A stretch of 64,000 nt of DNA from Monoplex corrugatus (taxonomy: Eukaryota > Mollusca > Gastropoda > Littorinimorpha > Ranellidae). Positions 22,136-31,743 of the stretch are shown piece after piece. Numbering within the stretch: position 1 is the stretch's first letter; each line of letters opens with the position of its first letter. The stretch is from the NCBI GenBank assembly GCA_030674185.1, contig JAPXFY010000031.1, positions 36,445,723 through 36,509,722 on the forward strand, given 5' to 3'. The position numbers and the translations under genes were made by a program. The notes beneath the pieces were generated by a model, which made no database searches, was not told the origin of the DNA, and saw nothing but the letters and a program-made list of their open reading frames with translations.

Positions 22136-22675
22136 GTTATCGTTTCTTTAAAGCCCAGCCGACTACTGCATAAAGCCATACCAGGACTACAACCAGTTCA
22201 AAACATACACAATACTTCAACAGGAAAAAAAGGAAAAGAAAATTAAGTACACATATCAATGCATTCGCGCACATAACCTAAGGACACGCCCCTGGCGTTG
22301 ACCAGTCTGTCCACTTTATCACACGGGGGATTTAAAAAACACACCTGAATACAAATTTAAGCATAACTAAGGACACTAAAACATATATAAAAACGGGCCT
22401 AAACTACCTAAAATTGCTTCCGCGTATCTCATATCCCTATAGCCAAAATGCACTTAACACATATACCCAATTATCAATCTTAAGAGAAAGTACTATAACT
22501 TTATCAAACACATGCAGGTGAATGGACCAGCAAGGCAGAAAATGATAGGAAGAAATGACAGAAAGCAAAGGAACAAGGCAGAAACAAAGAGACAGAAAAG
22601 AGGGAATTTCTAGCACAGAATTTCCAGGTGGGGATACTATTTATACTGAAAGAGCCCCTGGCACCCCACGGGGGG
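22136..22675 (+). repeat. Interspersed repeat R560, copy 5
   Basis: Full-length copy from GTTTCTTTAAAGCCCAGCCG to GAGCCCCTGGCACCCCACGG. Lies in the intron of unit B. Confidence 0.85.
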
Positions 22676-22789
22676 AGTTATGAAAAAAAAATCAACTGAA
22701 GAAGAAGAACCAATGAATCAGTCATGCTGTTCATGGCTCAGCCGAATGCAGATGCTATCTCAGGACTGAGAAAGAAGGAAGAACATGAA

Positions 22790-24193
22790 GTTGTGAAAGA
22801 AGAGATGGTAAAGTCCACAATAACAGCAACAAAAACAATGAAGAGATGGTAAAGTCCACAATAACAGCAACAAAAACAAAGAAGAGATGGTAAAGTCCAC
22901 AATAACAGCAACAAAAACAATGAAGAGATGGTAAAGTCCACAATAACAGCAACAAAAACAAAGAAGAGATGATAAAGTCCACAATAACAGCAACAAAAAC
23001 AAAGAAGAGATGGTAAAGTCCACAATAACAGCAACAAAAACAATGAAGAGATGGTAAAGTCCACAATAACAGCAACAAAAACAATGAAGAGATGGTAAAG
23101 TCCACAATAACAGCAACAAAAACAAAGAAGAGATGGTAAAGTCTACAATAACAGCAACAAAAACAATGAAGAGATGGTAAAGTCCACAATAACAGCAACA
23201 AAAACAAAGAGGAGATGGTAAAGTCCACAATAACAGCAACAAAAACAATGAAGAGATGGTAAAGTCCACAATAACAGCAACAAAAACAATGAAGAGATGG
23301 TAAAGTCTACAATAACAGCAACAAAAACAAAGAGGAGATAGTAAAGTCCACAATAACAGCAACAAAAACAAAGAAGAGATGGTAAAGTCCACAATAACAG
23401 CAACAAAAACAATGAAGAGATGGTAAAGTCCACAATAACAGCAACAAAAACAAAGAAGAGATGGTGTAAAGTTCACAATAACAGCAACAAAAACAAAGAA
23501 GAGATGGTAAAGTCCACAATAACAGCAACAAAAACAATGAAGAGATGGTAAAGTCCACAATAACAGCAACAAAAACAAAGAAAAGATGGTAAAGTCCACA
23601 ATAACAGCAACAAAAACAAGAAGAGATGGTAAAGTCCACAATAACAGCAACAAAAACAAAGAAGAGATGGTAAAGTCCACAATAACAGCAACAAAAACAA
23701 AGAAGAGATGGTAAAGTCCACAATAACAGCAACAAAAACAAAGAAGAGATGGTAAAGTCCACAATAACAGCAACAAAAACAAATGAAGAGATGGTAAAGT
23801 CCACAATAACAGCAACAAAAACAAAGAAGAGATGGTAAAGTCCACAATAACAGCAACAAAAACAAAGAAGAGATGGTAAAGTCCACAATAACAGCAACAA
23901 AAACAAAGAAGAGATGGTAAAGTCCACAATAACAGCAACAAAAACAAAGAAGAGATGGTAAAGTCCACAATAACAGCAACAAAAACAAAGAAGAGATGGT
24001 AAAGTCCACAATAACAGCAACAAAAACAAAGAAGAGATGGTAAAGTCCACAATAACAGCAACAAAAACAAAGAAGAGATGGTAAAGTCCACAATAACAGC
24101 AACAAAAACAAAGAAGAGATGGTAAAGTTCACAATAACAGCAACAAAAACAAAGAAGAGATAGTAAAGTCCACAATAACAGCAACAAAAACAA
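22790..24193. repeat. 41-bp minisatellite, about 34 units
   Basis: Highly uniform unit, GAAGAGATGGTAAAGTCC + ACAATAACAGCAACAAAAACAAA, with variants such as AATGAAGAG. Because 41 is not a multiple of 3 and the minus strand lacks stops, three long overlapping Leu/Cys/Phe-rich ORFs appear, the longest 477 codons. They only cycle the repeat through its three frames (41-residue period) and are not called genes. Confidence 0.97.
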
Positions 24194-24194
24194 T

Positions 24195-24491
24195 CATCTT
24201 CTCATCTCCCTCCCTGGCCAGGATCAGCGGTAGAAGCCATGCTCGACATCACAAGTTTTCTCCAGGTAAACTTAAGACATCTGTGGGCAACCTCCTGGAC
24301 CTCCAGACCACAGACTGCAGCGATGTTGTTGAAATAGGTGTGCGGTCATCCATTTCTTCTCTTTCGCTTCAACTTTCCCCAGCAGGACCGCTGACATCAG
24401 ATTTGTTTTGGTGTTTCTGATCGCATGGCTAAAGTATTTCAGCTTTCTTTTGTTGATCTCTGTCAGCAGCTGGCCCTGACATTCAGTTCCT
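24195..24491 (-). mobile_element. LINE C-terminal fragment, family L1b, cut by TTAA element
   Basis: Same segment as 28538-28855: TCTGATCGCATGGCTAAAGT and TTTTGTTGATCTCTGTCAGC up to CATTCAGTTCCTTTAAC. The continuation (AACACGCTATAATG) resumes at 25567, after the piggyBac-type element. Confidence 0.75.
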
Positions 24492-25568
24492 TTAACCCTT
24501 TTGCGTTCATACTGGAAGCAACCGGCATTCCCAAACCGCCTCTAGATTTCATTAAGGGAGTAGCCGGGAGCACGTGCACAGTACTTTTCCATAATGCCGT
24601 GACCTTGAACGCATGGTCACAGCAACTCGGAAAGTCTGTTGGGGAAAAGCTCTGGCATGAACACATTGCTATAAAATATTCTTAGGCCATAGTACCACAC
24701 TCATTCACAAAGAGCATGAGAAAACTGAGAGCGAGTTGAGACTGAAACAGACGCATTCCGCCATGGCTGCCAAAATGAGTACCAGTGCTGAATTCTATGA
24801 AATGGTTGATTATACTGAAGAGGAGTTAGGAGATATTTTAGCAGAAGTAGAAAAATATGAAAAATAAATGTTAGAGGAGTCAGATATTGAATTAAATGAA
24901 GAATTAAGGGATGACAACATGCAGGGCGACCCAGAAGATGATGTGCCACTTGCTGAGCTGTACACAACATGGCGACCGGCGACACGTGCACAGCCACTGC
25001 GCGAGTTCTCTGAGCCCACAGGACCAAGCCACTTATGACACTCACCTGTGATTCTGCTTGTGAACAGACTGTGGTGTAGAATATGTAGTTCTAGTGTTGT
25101 AAACAGTTGTTTGGAAGCCAGGAAAGCAAACTAATAGTTAGAAGTAGTAAGAGAGTTGACAATTATAGTGTGACAATTGTGACTCGCCTGGTGGGACCTT
25201 TCCTTCAAGATGGAGTGGGATCACATCAGGCAGGCTCTCACTATCATTTCACACAAGCATGTAGCATGGGTATGCCAAACTTGCACGATTGCAGGGTTTA
25301 ATACAAATGTCACCATAAATTATTACAAAACTGATGACAAACTTGTGACAACGACATGACAGTTTAGGGAGAGACATACGACTCGGGTACCATATGATAG
25401 TCATGGTATTGTAACTGTACTTGCCGATTTTCATACCTCCCAGTCTTTTAGTATGCGCGTGGTAGACAGGTAAATCAATCAACCCATTTTGGGTTTATGA
25501 TGACCCAAAGAATCTGGAATCTAGGGGGGGGGAATAAGTCTCTGAGAATGCAAATGCGTAAGGGTTAA
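24492..25568 (+). mobile_element. piggyBac-type non-autonomous element 3 (1077 bp)
   Basis: Starts TTAACCCTTTTGCGTTCAT and ends with the complement of TTAACCCTTACGCATTTGCAT. The first 9 bp match perfectly, with a related GCGTT/GCATT block next. It interrupts the LINE fragment at CAGTTCCTTTAAC; the right flank TTAACACGCTA continues like the intact LINE copy at 28797 (TTAACACACTA), giving an empty site with single TTAA. The interior carries only the beginning of a transposase-like gene. Confidence 0.85.
24763..25038 (+). pseudogene. piggyBac-like transposase, N-terminal remnant (element 3)
   Basis: ATG at 24763 gives MAAKMSTSAEFYEMVDYTEE then ELGDILAEVEKYEK and a stop. The same frame reopens at once as MLEESDIELNEELRDDNMQG, runs to LAELYTTWRPATRA and ends REFSEPTGPSHL. 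The acidic lead followed by an F-x-G-P-like segment is the order seen before the catalytic domain of piggyBac transposases. One internal stop; no catalytic domain. Confidence 0.6.
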
Positions 25569-25617
25569 CACGCTATAATGTATTGAAATTTAGCATGACA
25601 ACATTTGAATAAAATTT

Positions 25618-25684
25618 TAAAACACACACACATACACATACACACACACAAACAAAAGCACACACACACAAACATACACAAAAC
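25618..25684. repeat. (CA)n microsatellite
   Basis: CA/CATA run. Confidence 0.92.
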
Positions 25685-25919
25685 CAATAACCATAAGACG
25701 ATAAAACAAACACTCTAGCAATACTCTCACATAAATGATTACGAACAGAAAAACACAAAAACAGAATAAGGACATGTACCTGATATAACAAAACAAGACA
25801 GGTGCAAATTTTCGGCCAACTCTTTTATCAAGCATATACACAAAAGACAACAAAAAATAAATGCACAACACTTAGCACAAAAAAGCAGTAGACAACTTCC
25901 CAATCATGGCACCTGGCAG

Positions 25920-26250
25920 ATCTGTTGGCTGCCCCCACTGCCATACAAAGACATCTGCAAGCGTAATATGAAAGCTCTGGACATCACAATGGAGAGGTGG
26001 GAAGGCACAGCAGCCGACCGCAACGTACGGTGCAGTGTGTTCCAGAAACAAGTCAGGTGGGGGGAAAAGAGGATCCAGACCCCAGCTGAAGAAAAGACAG
26101 TCAGGTGGAAAGCAGGCTCCTGTGATGGCGATCCCATACAGTATCTACACTGTATACATGCATCCAATGTTGCAGAGACTGCCTTTCCCACCTCGTCCTT
26201 ATCAGCCGCAGTTGATGCTGCTCCAGAGGTGTCACCTTGACTCCACATGA
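25920..26250 (+). mobile_element. LINE C-terminal fragment, family L1c
   Basis: The plus frame reads YKDICKRNMKALDITMERWE, then AADRNVRCSVFQKQ. This is the (K)D.CKRDMKAL.I....WE..A.DR..WR segment found at the C-terminus of some invertebrate LINE polyproteins. No reverse transcriptase core remains. The minus-strand ORF over the same bases is a shadow. Confidence 0.65.
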
Positions 26251-26813
26251 CATTAGGGACATCATCCACAGTCGACGCCAATTAATGGGAGCCCTACTAC
26301 TAATAAATCAAATCTGTAAACGCAGAATCATTGCAATATTTTCACTCTGATCGTCCAAATATCAGATAATCTTTTATTGGAATGTGTCTGTAGTGGACAT
26401 ATGCGATCCATCAAACTGAGAAATCCTTGTTGACACTGGTAAATTAAGATAGTTTTTGTAGTTGTGATCTTAACAGACATACGATTCCAAATTTGTCATT
26501 TAGAAAGAAAAGAATGCAGGGGCCTGGGGGTGCAGCCCCCACATAGATGCTGAAAGTTTTTAGTGTCTGAACATAATCAAACATTAACTTTAGAAAGTAC
26601 CTGAAGGCAGCTTTTGAAATAGAGAAAATATCTGTACATATTTACAGATACACCTGTGCATTATTTTCAGTCACAAAGGCATCATGATAGGCACATTTAT
26701 ACAACGCATACAATCATGTTTAAATTAAACACTCACCTATCAAACTTAGGATTTTAGCATAGGTCTGTACTCCCTTCACTGCATGGCACAGCTCCACAAT
26801 AATCCACAAATAC
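26251..26813. other. No gene recognised
   Basis: AT-rich DNA. GGGGCCTGGGGGTGCAGCCCCC near 26520 is a short GC palindrome-like island. Confidence 0.4.
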
Positions 26814-26848
26814 TTAACCTTTTGACTCCTGCACCCAAACCACCAACT

Positions 26849-27895
26849 CACCTGTTGGTGTCACCCAGTTCGGTGTTTGGCTGCTGCACACATAGACACC
26901 ATCTCCCTCCAGGCTGCTCTGTCTTGACTTTTGTGGACAATGTTGGTTATGTTCTTGATGTATGAGATTGGAGGTCTGCCTTTCTTCCTTTCTGCCACTG
27001 TTTTTCCTTGAAAAATGGTTGCCATGAGGTCTGTGTTCTTGTTGCGTGACATATGACCAATGTATTTTAGTCTTCTCCTGCTGATGTCTGCTAGTAGTTT
27101 TCTGGTGCTATCAAGTTCTTCCAGGACACTTTCATTAGTTCTTCTATCTGTCCATTTGACACATAGTAGTCTCCAATAAAACCAAATCTCTGCTGCCTCA
27201 ATTCTTCTGCAGTCAATTTTTCAGAGTCCAAAACAAGTGTGACCACCCGCGTTCAAGCAATCCAAAACAAGTGTGACTGCCTGCGTTCAAGCAATCCAAA
27301 ACAAGCGTGACTGCCCACATTCAAGCAATCCAAAACGAGTGTGACTGCCCACGATCAAGCAATCTAAAACAAGTGTGACTGCCGGCGTTCAAGCAATCCA
27401 AAACAAGTGTGACTGCCCACGTTCAAGCAATCCAAAACAAGTGTGACTGCCCATGTTCAAGCAATCCAAAACAAGTTTTTAGTCAGTTTATTCCTTTTCT
27501 CAAACTGGAAGGAGCAGCAGGAAAATTTCCGTCTTTTTCTCCTAATTTTTGTACCTGGTGTTTGTTTGTTTGTGATCTTACACTTGACAAAGGCCAGTTG
27601 ACCGAAAATTTGCACCTATCTTGTCGTGTTGTATTAAATACATGTTCTTATTCTTTTTTCGCGTTTTTTTCTGGTTCCAATTTTTCTAAGAGTCCAGGCT
27701 TCGCAGCCAGAAATCATGATTGGCCAGATTAGACAGCGTAAAAGTCGAACTTTCAGGTCATTTATTATACCTCTGTCTTTCCGGATGTTGTTGAGTTGGA
27801 CCATTGTTTGCTTTGCCATTCCAATTCTTATTTTGATGTCTTTGGTTCCATCACCAATTTTTACAGCGCCAAGATATTTGAAATCCTTAGCATAT
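26849..27895 (-). mobile_element. RTE-like LINE fragment L1a copy 4, in a fold-back element
   Basis: The minus strand reads (VSR)NKNTDLMATIFQGKTV and GRPPISYIKNITN, and, after an internal insertion, MAKQTMVQLNNIRKDRGI with RLLRCLIWPIMISGCEAW. Flanked by 11-bp direct duplications AACCACCAACT (26838-26848 and 27896-27906). Itself interrupted at 27230-27678. Confidence 0.85.
27230..27678 (+). mobile_element. Insertion nested in LINE (34-bp tandem head, S3 tail)
   Basis: Flanked by AATTTTTCAGAGTCC (27215-27229) and AATTTTTCTAAGAGTCC (27679-27695), a near-exact duplication of LINE sequence. It begins with seven units of AAAACAAGTGTGACTGCCC + ACGTTCAAGCAATCC (34 bp), then S3 sequence with GACAAAGGCCAGTTGACCG and a T-rich end. 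A retroelement end with 5' tandem repeats is likely; class uncertain. Confidence 0.7.
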
Positions 27896-28062
27896 AACCA
27901 CCAACTGCAAAAACTGAACCCCGTGATACCCTCATCCTATCCACCAGCTTTCTGCAAGAAGCTGGTGGATAGGGTGAGGGAGTCACAGGGTTGTTTTTTT
28001 CCCTAGCACGGTGGACAATGCTGGATGCTGGTGGACAGGGTGCAAGAGTCACAGGGTTTTAA

Positions 28063-28329
28063 GCTACACCAATCATTCTATCCTTTTCAGAGCAATGATC
28101 CACATTATACTGAAAACAATTCTGTCCATTTGGGGCTGATTGTCTTACAAAGGGAAAATAGTTCACGAATATTCTAAGCTACTACAATTACTGGCTAAAT
28201 CTACCCAGTTCGGCTGATTGTCTTACCAGGCAAAAGCATCCACTCGGTTTTCCTTCAGTACAAGTCATGAAGGACTAAATGTACAATAACACAGCGGATC
28301 TTATGCAGAATAGAAAGAACTTTTACTCC
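28063..28329. other. No gene recognised
   Basis: AT-rich DNA; GGCTGATTGTCTTAC occurs twice (28133, 28211). Confidence 0.4.
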
Positions 28330-28860
28330 ATTCTCCTTCTCCTCCTTTTCTCTCCCTTGCCGGGATCGGTGATTAGAGCTTCGCTTGACATAACAAGTCT
28401 TCTCTAAGTCACACGATTGAGACATCTGTGAGCAACTTCCTGGATCCCCAGACCACAGACATCAGCGATGTTGTTGAAGTAGGAAGTGTCTGGTCGTCCC
28501 TTTCTTCTCCTCGCCTCAACTTTCCCCTGCAGGACCGCTAGTAGGAGCTACACTTGACGTCACAAGTCTTCTCTAGGTCACACGGTTGAGACATCTGTGG
28601 GCAACTTCCTGGATCCCCAGACCACAGACAAGCGATGTTGTTGAAGTAGGAGGTGTGTGGTTGTCCATCTCTTCTCCTCGCTTCAACTTTCCCCTGCAGG
28701 ACTGCTGATATCAAATCTGTTTTGGTGTTTCTTATCGCATGGCCTACATATTTCAGTTTTCTTTTGTTGATTTCTGTTAGGAGTTGGCGCTCGACATTCA
28801 GTTCCTTTAACACACTACCGTTTGTTCTTCTGTCTATTTGACTCTGAGAAGTCATCTAGA
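28330..28860 (-). mobile_element. LINE C-terminal fragment, family L1b, 3' end duplicated
   Basis: The minus strand reads RRTNGSVLKELNVERQLLTE, KRKLKYVGHAIRNTKTDLIS and GKVEARRRDGQPHTSYFNN. The last 190 bp (28550-28690) are repeated with changes at 28370-28525, so the 3' end is present twice in tandem. Relic. Confidence 0.75.
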
Positions 28861-29314
28861 GAACCACATTTCTGCTGCACTGATTTTTCTTTCTTTTTCT
28901 CTCTTTTTTCTTTTTTTTTTCACTCCATTAGGGTTTGAAATTCTTATAGCGTTCATTTCAAAATTGTTTCCCTTGTTTCAATTAGAACTGCCTGGCACAT
29001 AGAATGATGTGTTTCCGTGAACCAAAAATACCCACAATCACACCAAAAAAAAATGACTCCCAAATTGTTCAATTGATATACATGATTCATGAAAATGACT
29101 TTTTCAGCCCCCCACCCCTCCCCCTCCAGTACCCGTAAACAGAGAAGATTCTCATCTCAGCTAAATCTTTTATTGACCTCCTCGTAACTTACATTAAATG
29201 TTCCTACCCTTACAGGACAACACTTGATTTTTATGTTCCTATAATGTTTCATACCTGTCCCCATCAAACTGGTGAGACTGCTTCTAAAAAATAGTTTCAC
29301 TCTTTCTATCACTC
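28861..29314. other. No gene recognised
   Basis: Pyrimidine-rich then AT-rich DNA; T runs and CCCCCCACCCCTCCCCC near 29110. Confidence 0.4.
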
Positions 29315-29430
29315 TGAAGACAGAGAGGGTGGGAGATGTACTTGCAGCGATAAAAGATAGATTTGTATGGAGGGCCATGATCGCCAACACCATGCAGCAG
29401 GGCACATGATGTTGACGATAATGATGACAA
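29315..29430 (+). repeat. 3' end of RTE-like LINE (family of 37818), solo
   Basis: GAAGACAGAGAGGGTGGGAG to GCACATGATGTTGACGATAATGATGAC matches the 3' untranslated end and ATG/GAT tail of the LINE at 37818-40618. It may be a SINE tail. Confidence 0.7.
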
Positions 29431-29529
29431 CCATTCTGGTACAAGTACTGTTGCAGTGCATGATTGAGAATTCCCAGCTTCTCAATGGAAAAAACATTCC
29501 AAATTTGTAAAAAATCCATCAATAATTAC

Positions 29530-29700
29530 TTAACCCTTTGACTCCCGTACCCTGTCCACCATTATCCAGCATTGCCAACCATGTTAGCAAAGGGAAAACT
29601 TAACCCTTTGACTCCTGCAAGAAGCTGGTGGAAAGGGTGAGGGAGTCAAAGGGTTAAGTTTTTGCAGTTAGTGGATAGGGTGCAGCAGTTAAAAGGTTAA
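29530..29700. mobile_element. TTAA fold-back element, copy 7
   Basis: TTAACCCTTTGACTCCCGTACC at the left and CAGCAGTTAAAAGGTTAA at the right, with a nested TTAACCCTTTGACTCC...GTCAAAGGGTTAA palindrome. Confidence 0.86.
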
Positions 29701-29845
29701 GAAATCTTTGCTGACATTGTTCTGTCACAGGCATACACACTGACATAAAGCCTATCCCTTCGTGTCAGTATTAAATATCCACCCCCACTTTTTTTTAATA
29801 AATTTAAACAGAGATTAAAAATTACAATAATGTACATGTACAAAC

Positions 29846-30705
29846 CTGTTTCTCACCTGCTGACTTGTTGTTTTCATCTGAGCTTGACATGATCTCAGGT
29901 ATGTCTTGGTCACATGCTGCTGTTGATACGTCTGTTGCCGCCTTGTTCTGGATGTGTCTGGTGAATTCTGATCTCAGTGGTTCTATGTGGATATCACTGC
30001 TGGCATCCTTTCCACTAGTTTCAGTCCTGATATCACTGCTGGTACTTGTTCTATCTGTTTCAGGCTCGACACCACTGCTGGTACTGGTAGAGCTGGTGTC
30101 TGATTCAACACAGGGGGAACATTCACACTCATCAGACTTTTCATCATCGTCTGATTCAACACAGGGGGAACGTTCACATTCATCAGACTTTTCATCATCG
30201 TCTGATTCAACACAGGGGGAACGCTCACACTCATCAGACTTTTCATCATCGTCTGATTCAACACAGGGGGAACGCTCACACTCATCAGACTCTTCAGCAT
30301 CTTCAGGATTCAGTTCTGACCATTGAATCACTGGTGTGTGCGGCAAATCGTCATAGGTGCTGGGTTCCTGTTTGATGTACACTATTGTTTCAGTTCTTTC
30401 TGCTGGATCAAAAAAGATTTGACGAACCATACAACTTGTCATACCACCATCACCGTGCTCTGTCTCAATGCCTTGACAAGTGTCAGCATTTTCTATTGGT
30501 TCAGATTTTATGTTAGCAGCCAATACCCAGCTAGTGTCTGTCTCATCGTGTGCGATTGGTACACTCGTACTATCTTGACAAATGTCGGTATCTTCCACTG
30601 GTTCAGACTTGATGTTGACAGCCCACGGACAGATGGTGCCTGCCTCATCACGTCTGTCAGCTGTCCCCACAATCGTATCATTCTCAGGGGAGGTTGATGT
30701 TCCAT
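29846..30705 (-). CDS. Acidic SUMO-motif exon of zinc-finger unit B
   Basis: About 286 codons, very acidic. SUMO-consensus motifs IKSEP (twice) and IKQEP are clear; IHIEP and IRTE are weaker relatives. A 17-residue unit SDECERSPCVESDDDEK is repeated in tandem three full times plus a variant (about 30100-30300), followed by Ser/Thr-rich DTSSTSTSS. No fold recognised. Acceptor CTATTACAG|ATGG (phase 1), donor GAGAAACAG|GTTTGT (phase 0), the same phases as the exon at 15722-16422. A second GT inside (GCAGGTGAGA) has the wrong phase for the finger exon. Inferred to join 36723 upstream and 22049 downstream. A regulatory region is inferred. Confidence 0.75.
30090..30300 (-). repeat. 51-bp in-frame coding tandem repeat
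   Basis: Four units of 51 bp encode SDECERSPCVESDDDEK or close variants (one has NVNVPP in another frame). The units differ by only a few bases, so the expansion is recent. Confidence 0.9.
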
Positions 30706-30789
30706 CTGTAATAGACAAACACATCCTGGTTACCTTACCATATGACTGCTTGTAAACTCAAAATTATACTTATTTAATAATCATGCCTA

Positions 30790-31300
30790 AGAAGTGCCTG
30801 TTACCTGTCACCCGCCGGCGTCACTGGGTTCAGTGTTGGCCACTGCACTCTATGACACTGTTATGAACCTCCAAATGGCTGTCTTGACATCTGTGAACAA
30901 CGTCTTGAGTATTTGAGCCACTGACGTTGGTTATGTTCTCAATGTATGAGATTGGAGGTCTGCCTTTCTTCTTTTTTGCCTCAGAAAAATGGATGCCATG
31001 AGGTCTGTGTTCTTGCTACGTGACACATGGCCAATGTATTTTAGTCTTCTCTTGTTGATGTCTGCTAGTAATTTTCTGGTGGTATCACGTCCTTCCAGGA
31101 TACTTTCATTGGTTCTTCTATCTGTCCATTTGACACGTAGTAGTCTCCGATAAAACCACATCTCTGCTGCCTCAATTCTCTTGCAATCACTTTTCTCAAA
31201 GGCTTGACAGCCATAAATCATGATTGGCCAGATCAAACATTTCAAAAGTTTAATTTTCAGGCTATTTGGAATGCCTCTGTCTTTCCAGATACTGTTGAAA
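30790..31300 (-). mobile_element. RTE-like LINE fragment L1a copy 5
   Basis: The minus strand reads FNSIWKDRGIPNSLKIKLLK, WFYRRLLRVKWTDRRTNES and RDTTRKLLADINKRRLKYIG, then a frameshift before the GRPPISYIENITN end. 5'-truncated relic. Confidence 0.83.
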
Positions 31301-31342
31301 TGCACCCACTCAAAATGGGAAGCATCCGCAGCTTCATTGTAA

Positions 31343-31421
31343 CAGTTTCAGTATCTAAAGATGGCATCTCCACCCTTTGTACAAATTCTAGATGCAACAA
31401 CATCACAGATACCATATGATG
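31343..31421 (+). repeat. Interspersed repeat S1, fragment
   Basis: CAGTTTCAGTATCTAAAGATGGC and the ACAAATTCTAGATGCAACAACATCACAG block. Confidence 0.6.
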
Positions 31422-31469
31422 GATGCTAACAGCTTTAGACCAGTTATTGTTACGTCCCTTGTCAAATTT

Positions 31470-31655
31470 TGTTGGTGGCATTCTTATAAGAATTTTTTCC
31501 TGTTCCTTATTAGATTCTTAAAATTTACAGTTCATTTTCTTTTTGCAACCCAAAATTTCCATCGGAAACTGTGAAATCCTGTTGGTGGTGTTCTTGTTAG
31601 AATTTTTGCTGCTCGTTATTGGACTTTTAGAAATCATACTTCATTTTCTTCCTGT
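31470..31655. repeat. Tandem duplication, about 100 bp
   Basis: GTTGGTGGCATTCTTATAAGAATTTTT...TTCATTTTCTTTTTGC is repeated as GTTGGTGGTGTTCTTGTTAGAATTTTT...TTCATTTTCTTCCTG. Confidence 0.75.
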
Positions 31656-31679
31656 GACTAAAAAACACTACTGAAGAAT

Positions 31680-31691
31680 GCACACACGCAC

Positions 31692-31724
<33 letters not shown>

Positions 31725-31743
31725 TGCACACACACACACACAC
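31680..31743. repeat. (CA)n microsatellite
   Basis: CA run with ATATATA and GCACACACG interruptions. Confidence 0.94.

Larger units (their letters stand above)
26814..28062. mobile_element. TTAA fold-back element, copy 6, split by LINE
   Basis: Left arm 26814-26848 (TTAACCTTTTGACTCCTGCAC...CCACCAACT), right part 27896-28062 with the inner palindrome. The parts are separated by a LINE flanked by AACCACCAACT duplications. Confidence 0.85.

Noticed and set aside
22760..24193. Overlapping minus-strand ORFs of up to 477 codons, Leu/Cys/Phe-rich
   Set aside because: Pure translation of a 41-bp minisatellite cycling through three frames; no start context, domain or non-repeat extension.
25904..26281. 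125-codon minus-strand ORF
   Set aside because: Shadow of the plus-strand LINE C-terminal frame (CKRNMKALDITMERWE).
29865..30326. 153-codon plus-strand Ser-rich ORF
   Set aside because: Antisense shadow of the 51-bp coding repeat in the acidic exon.
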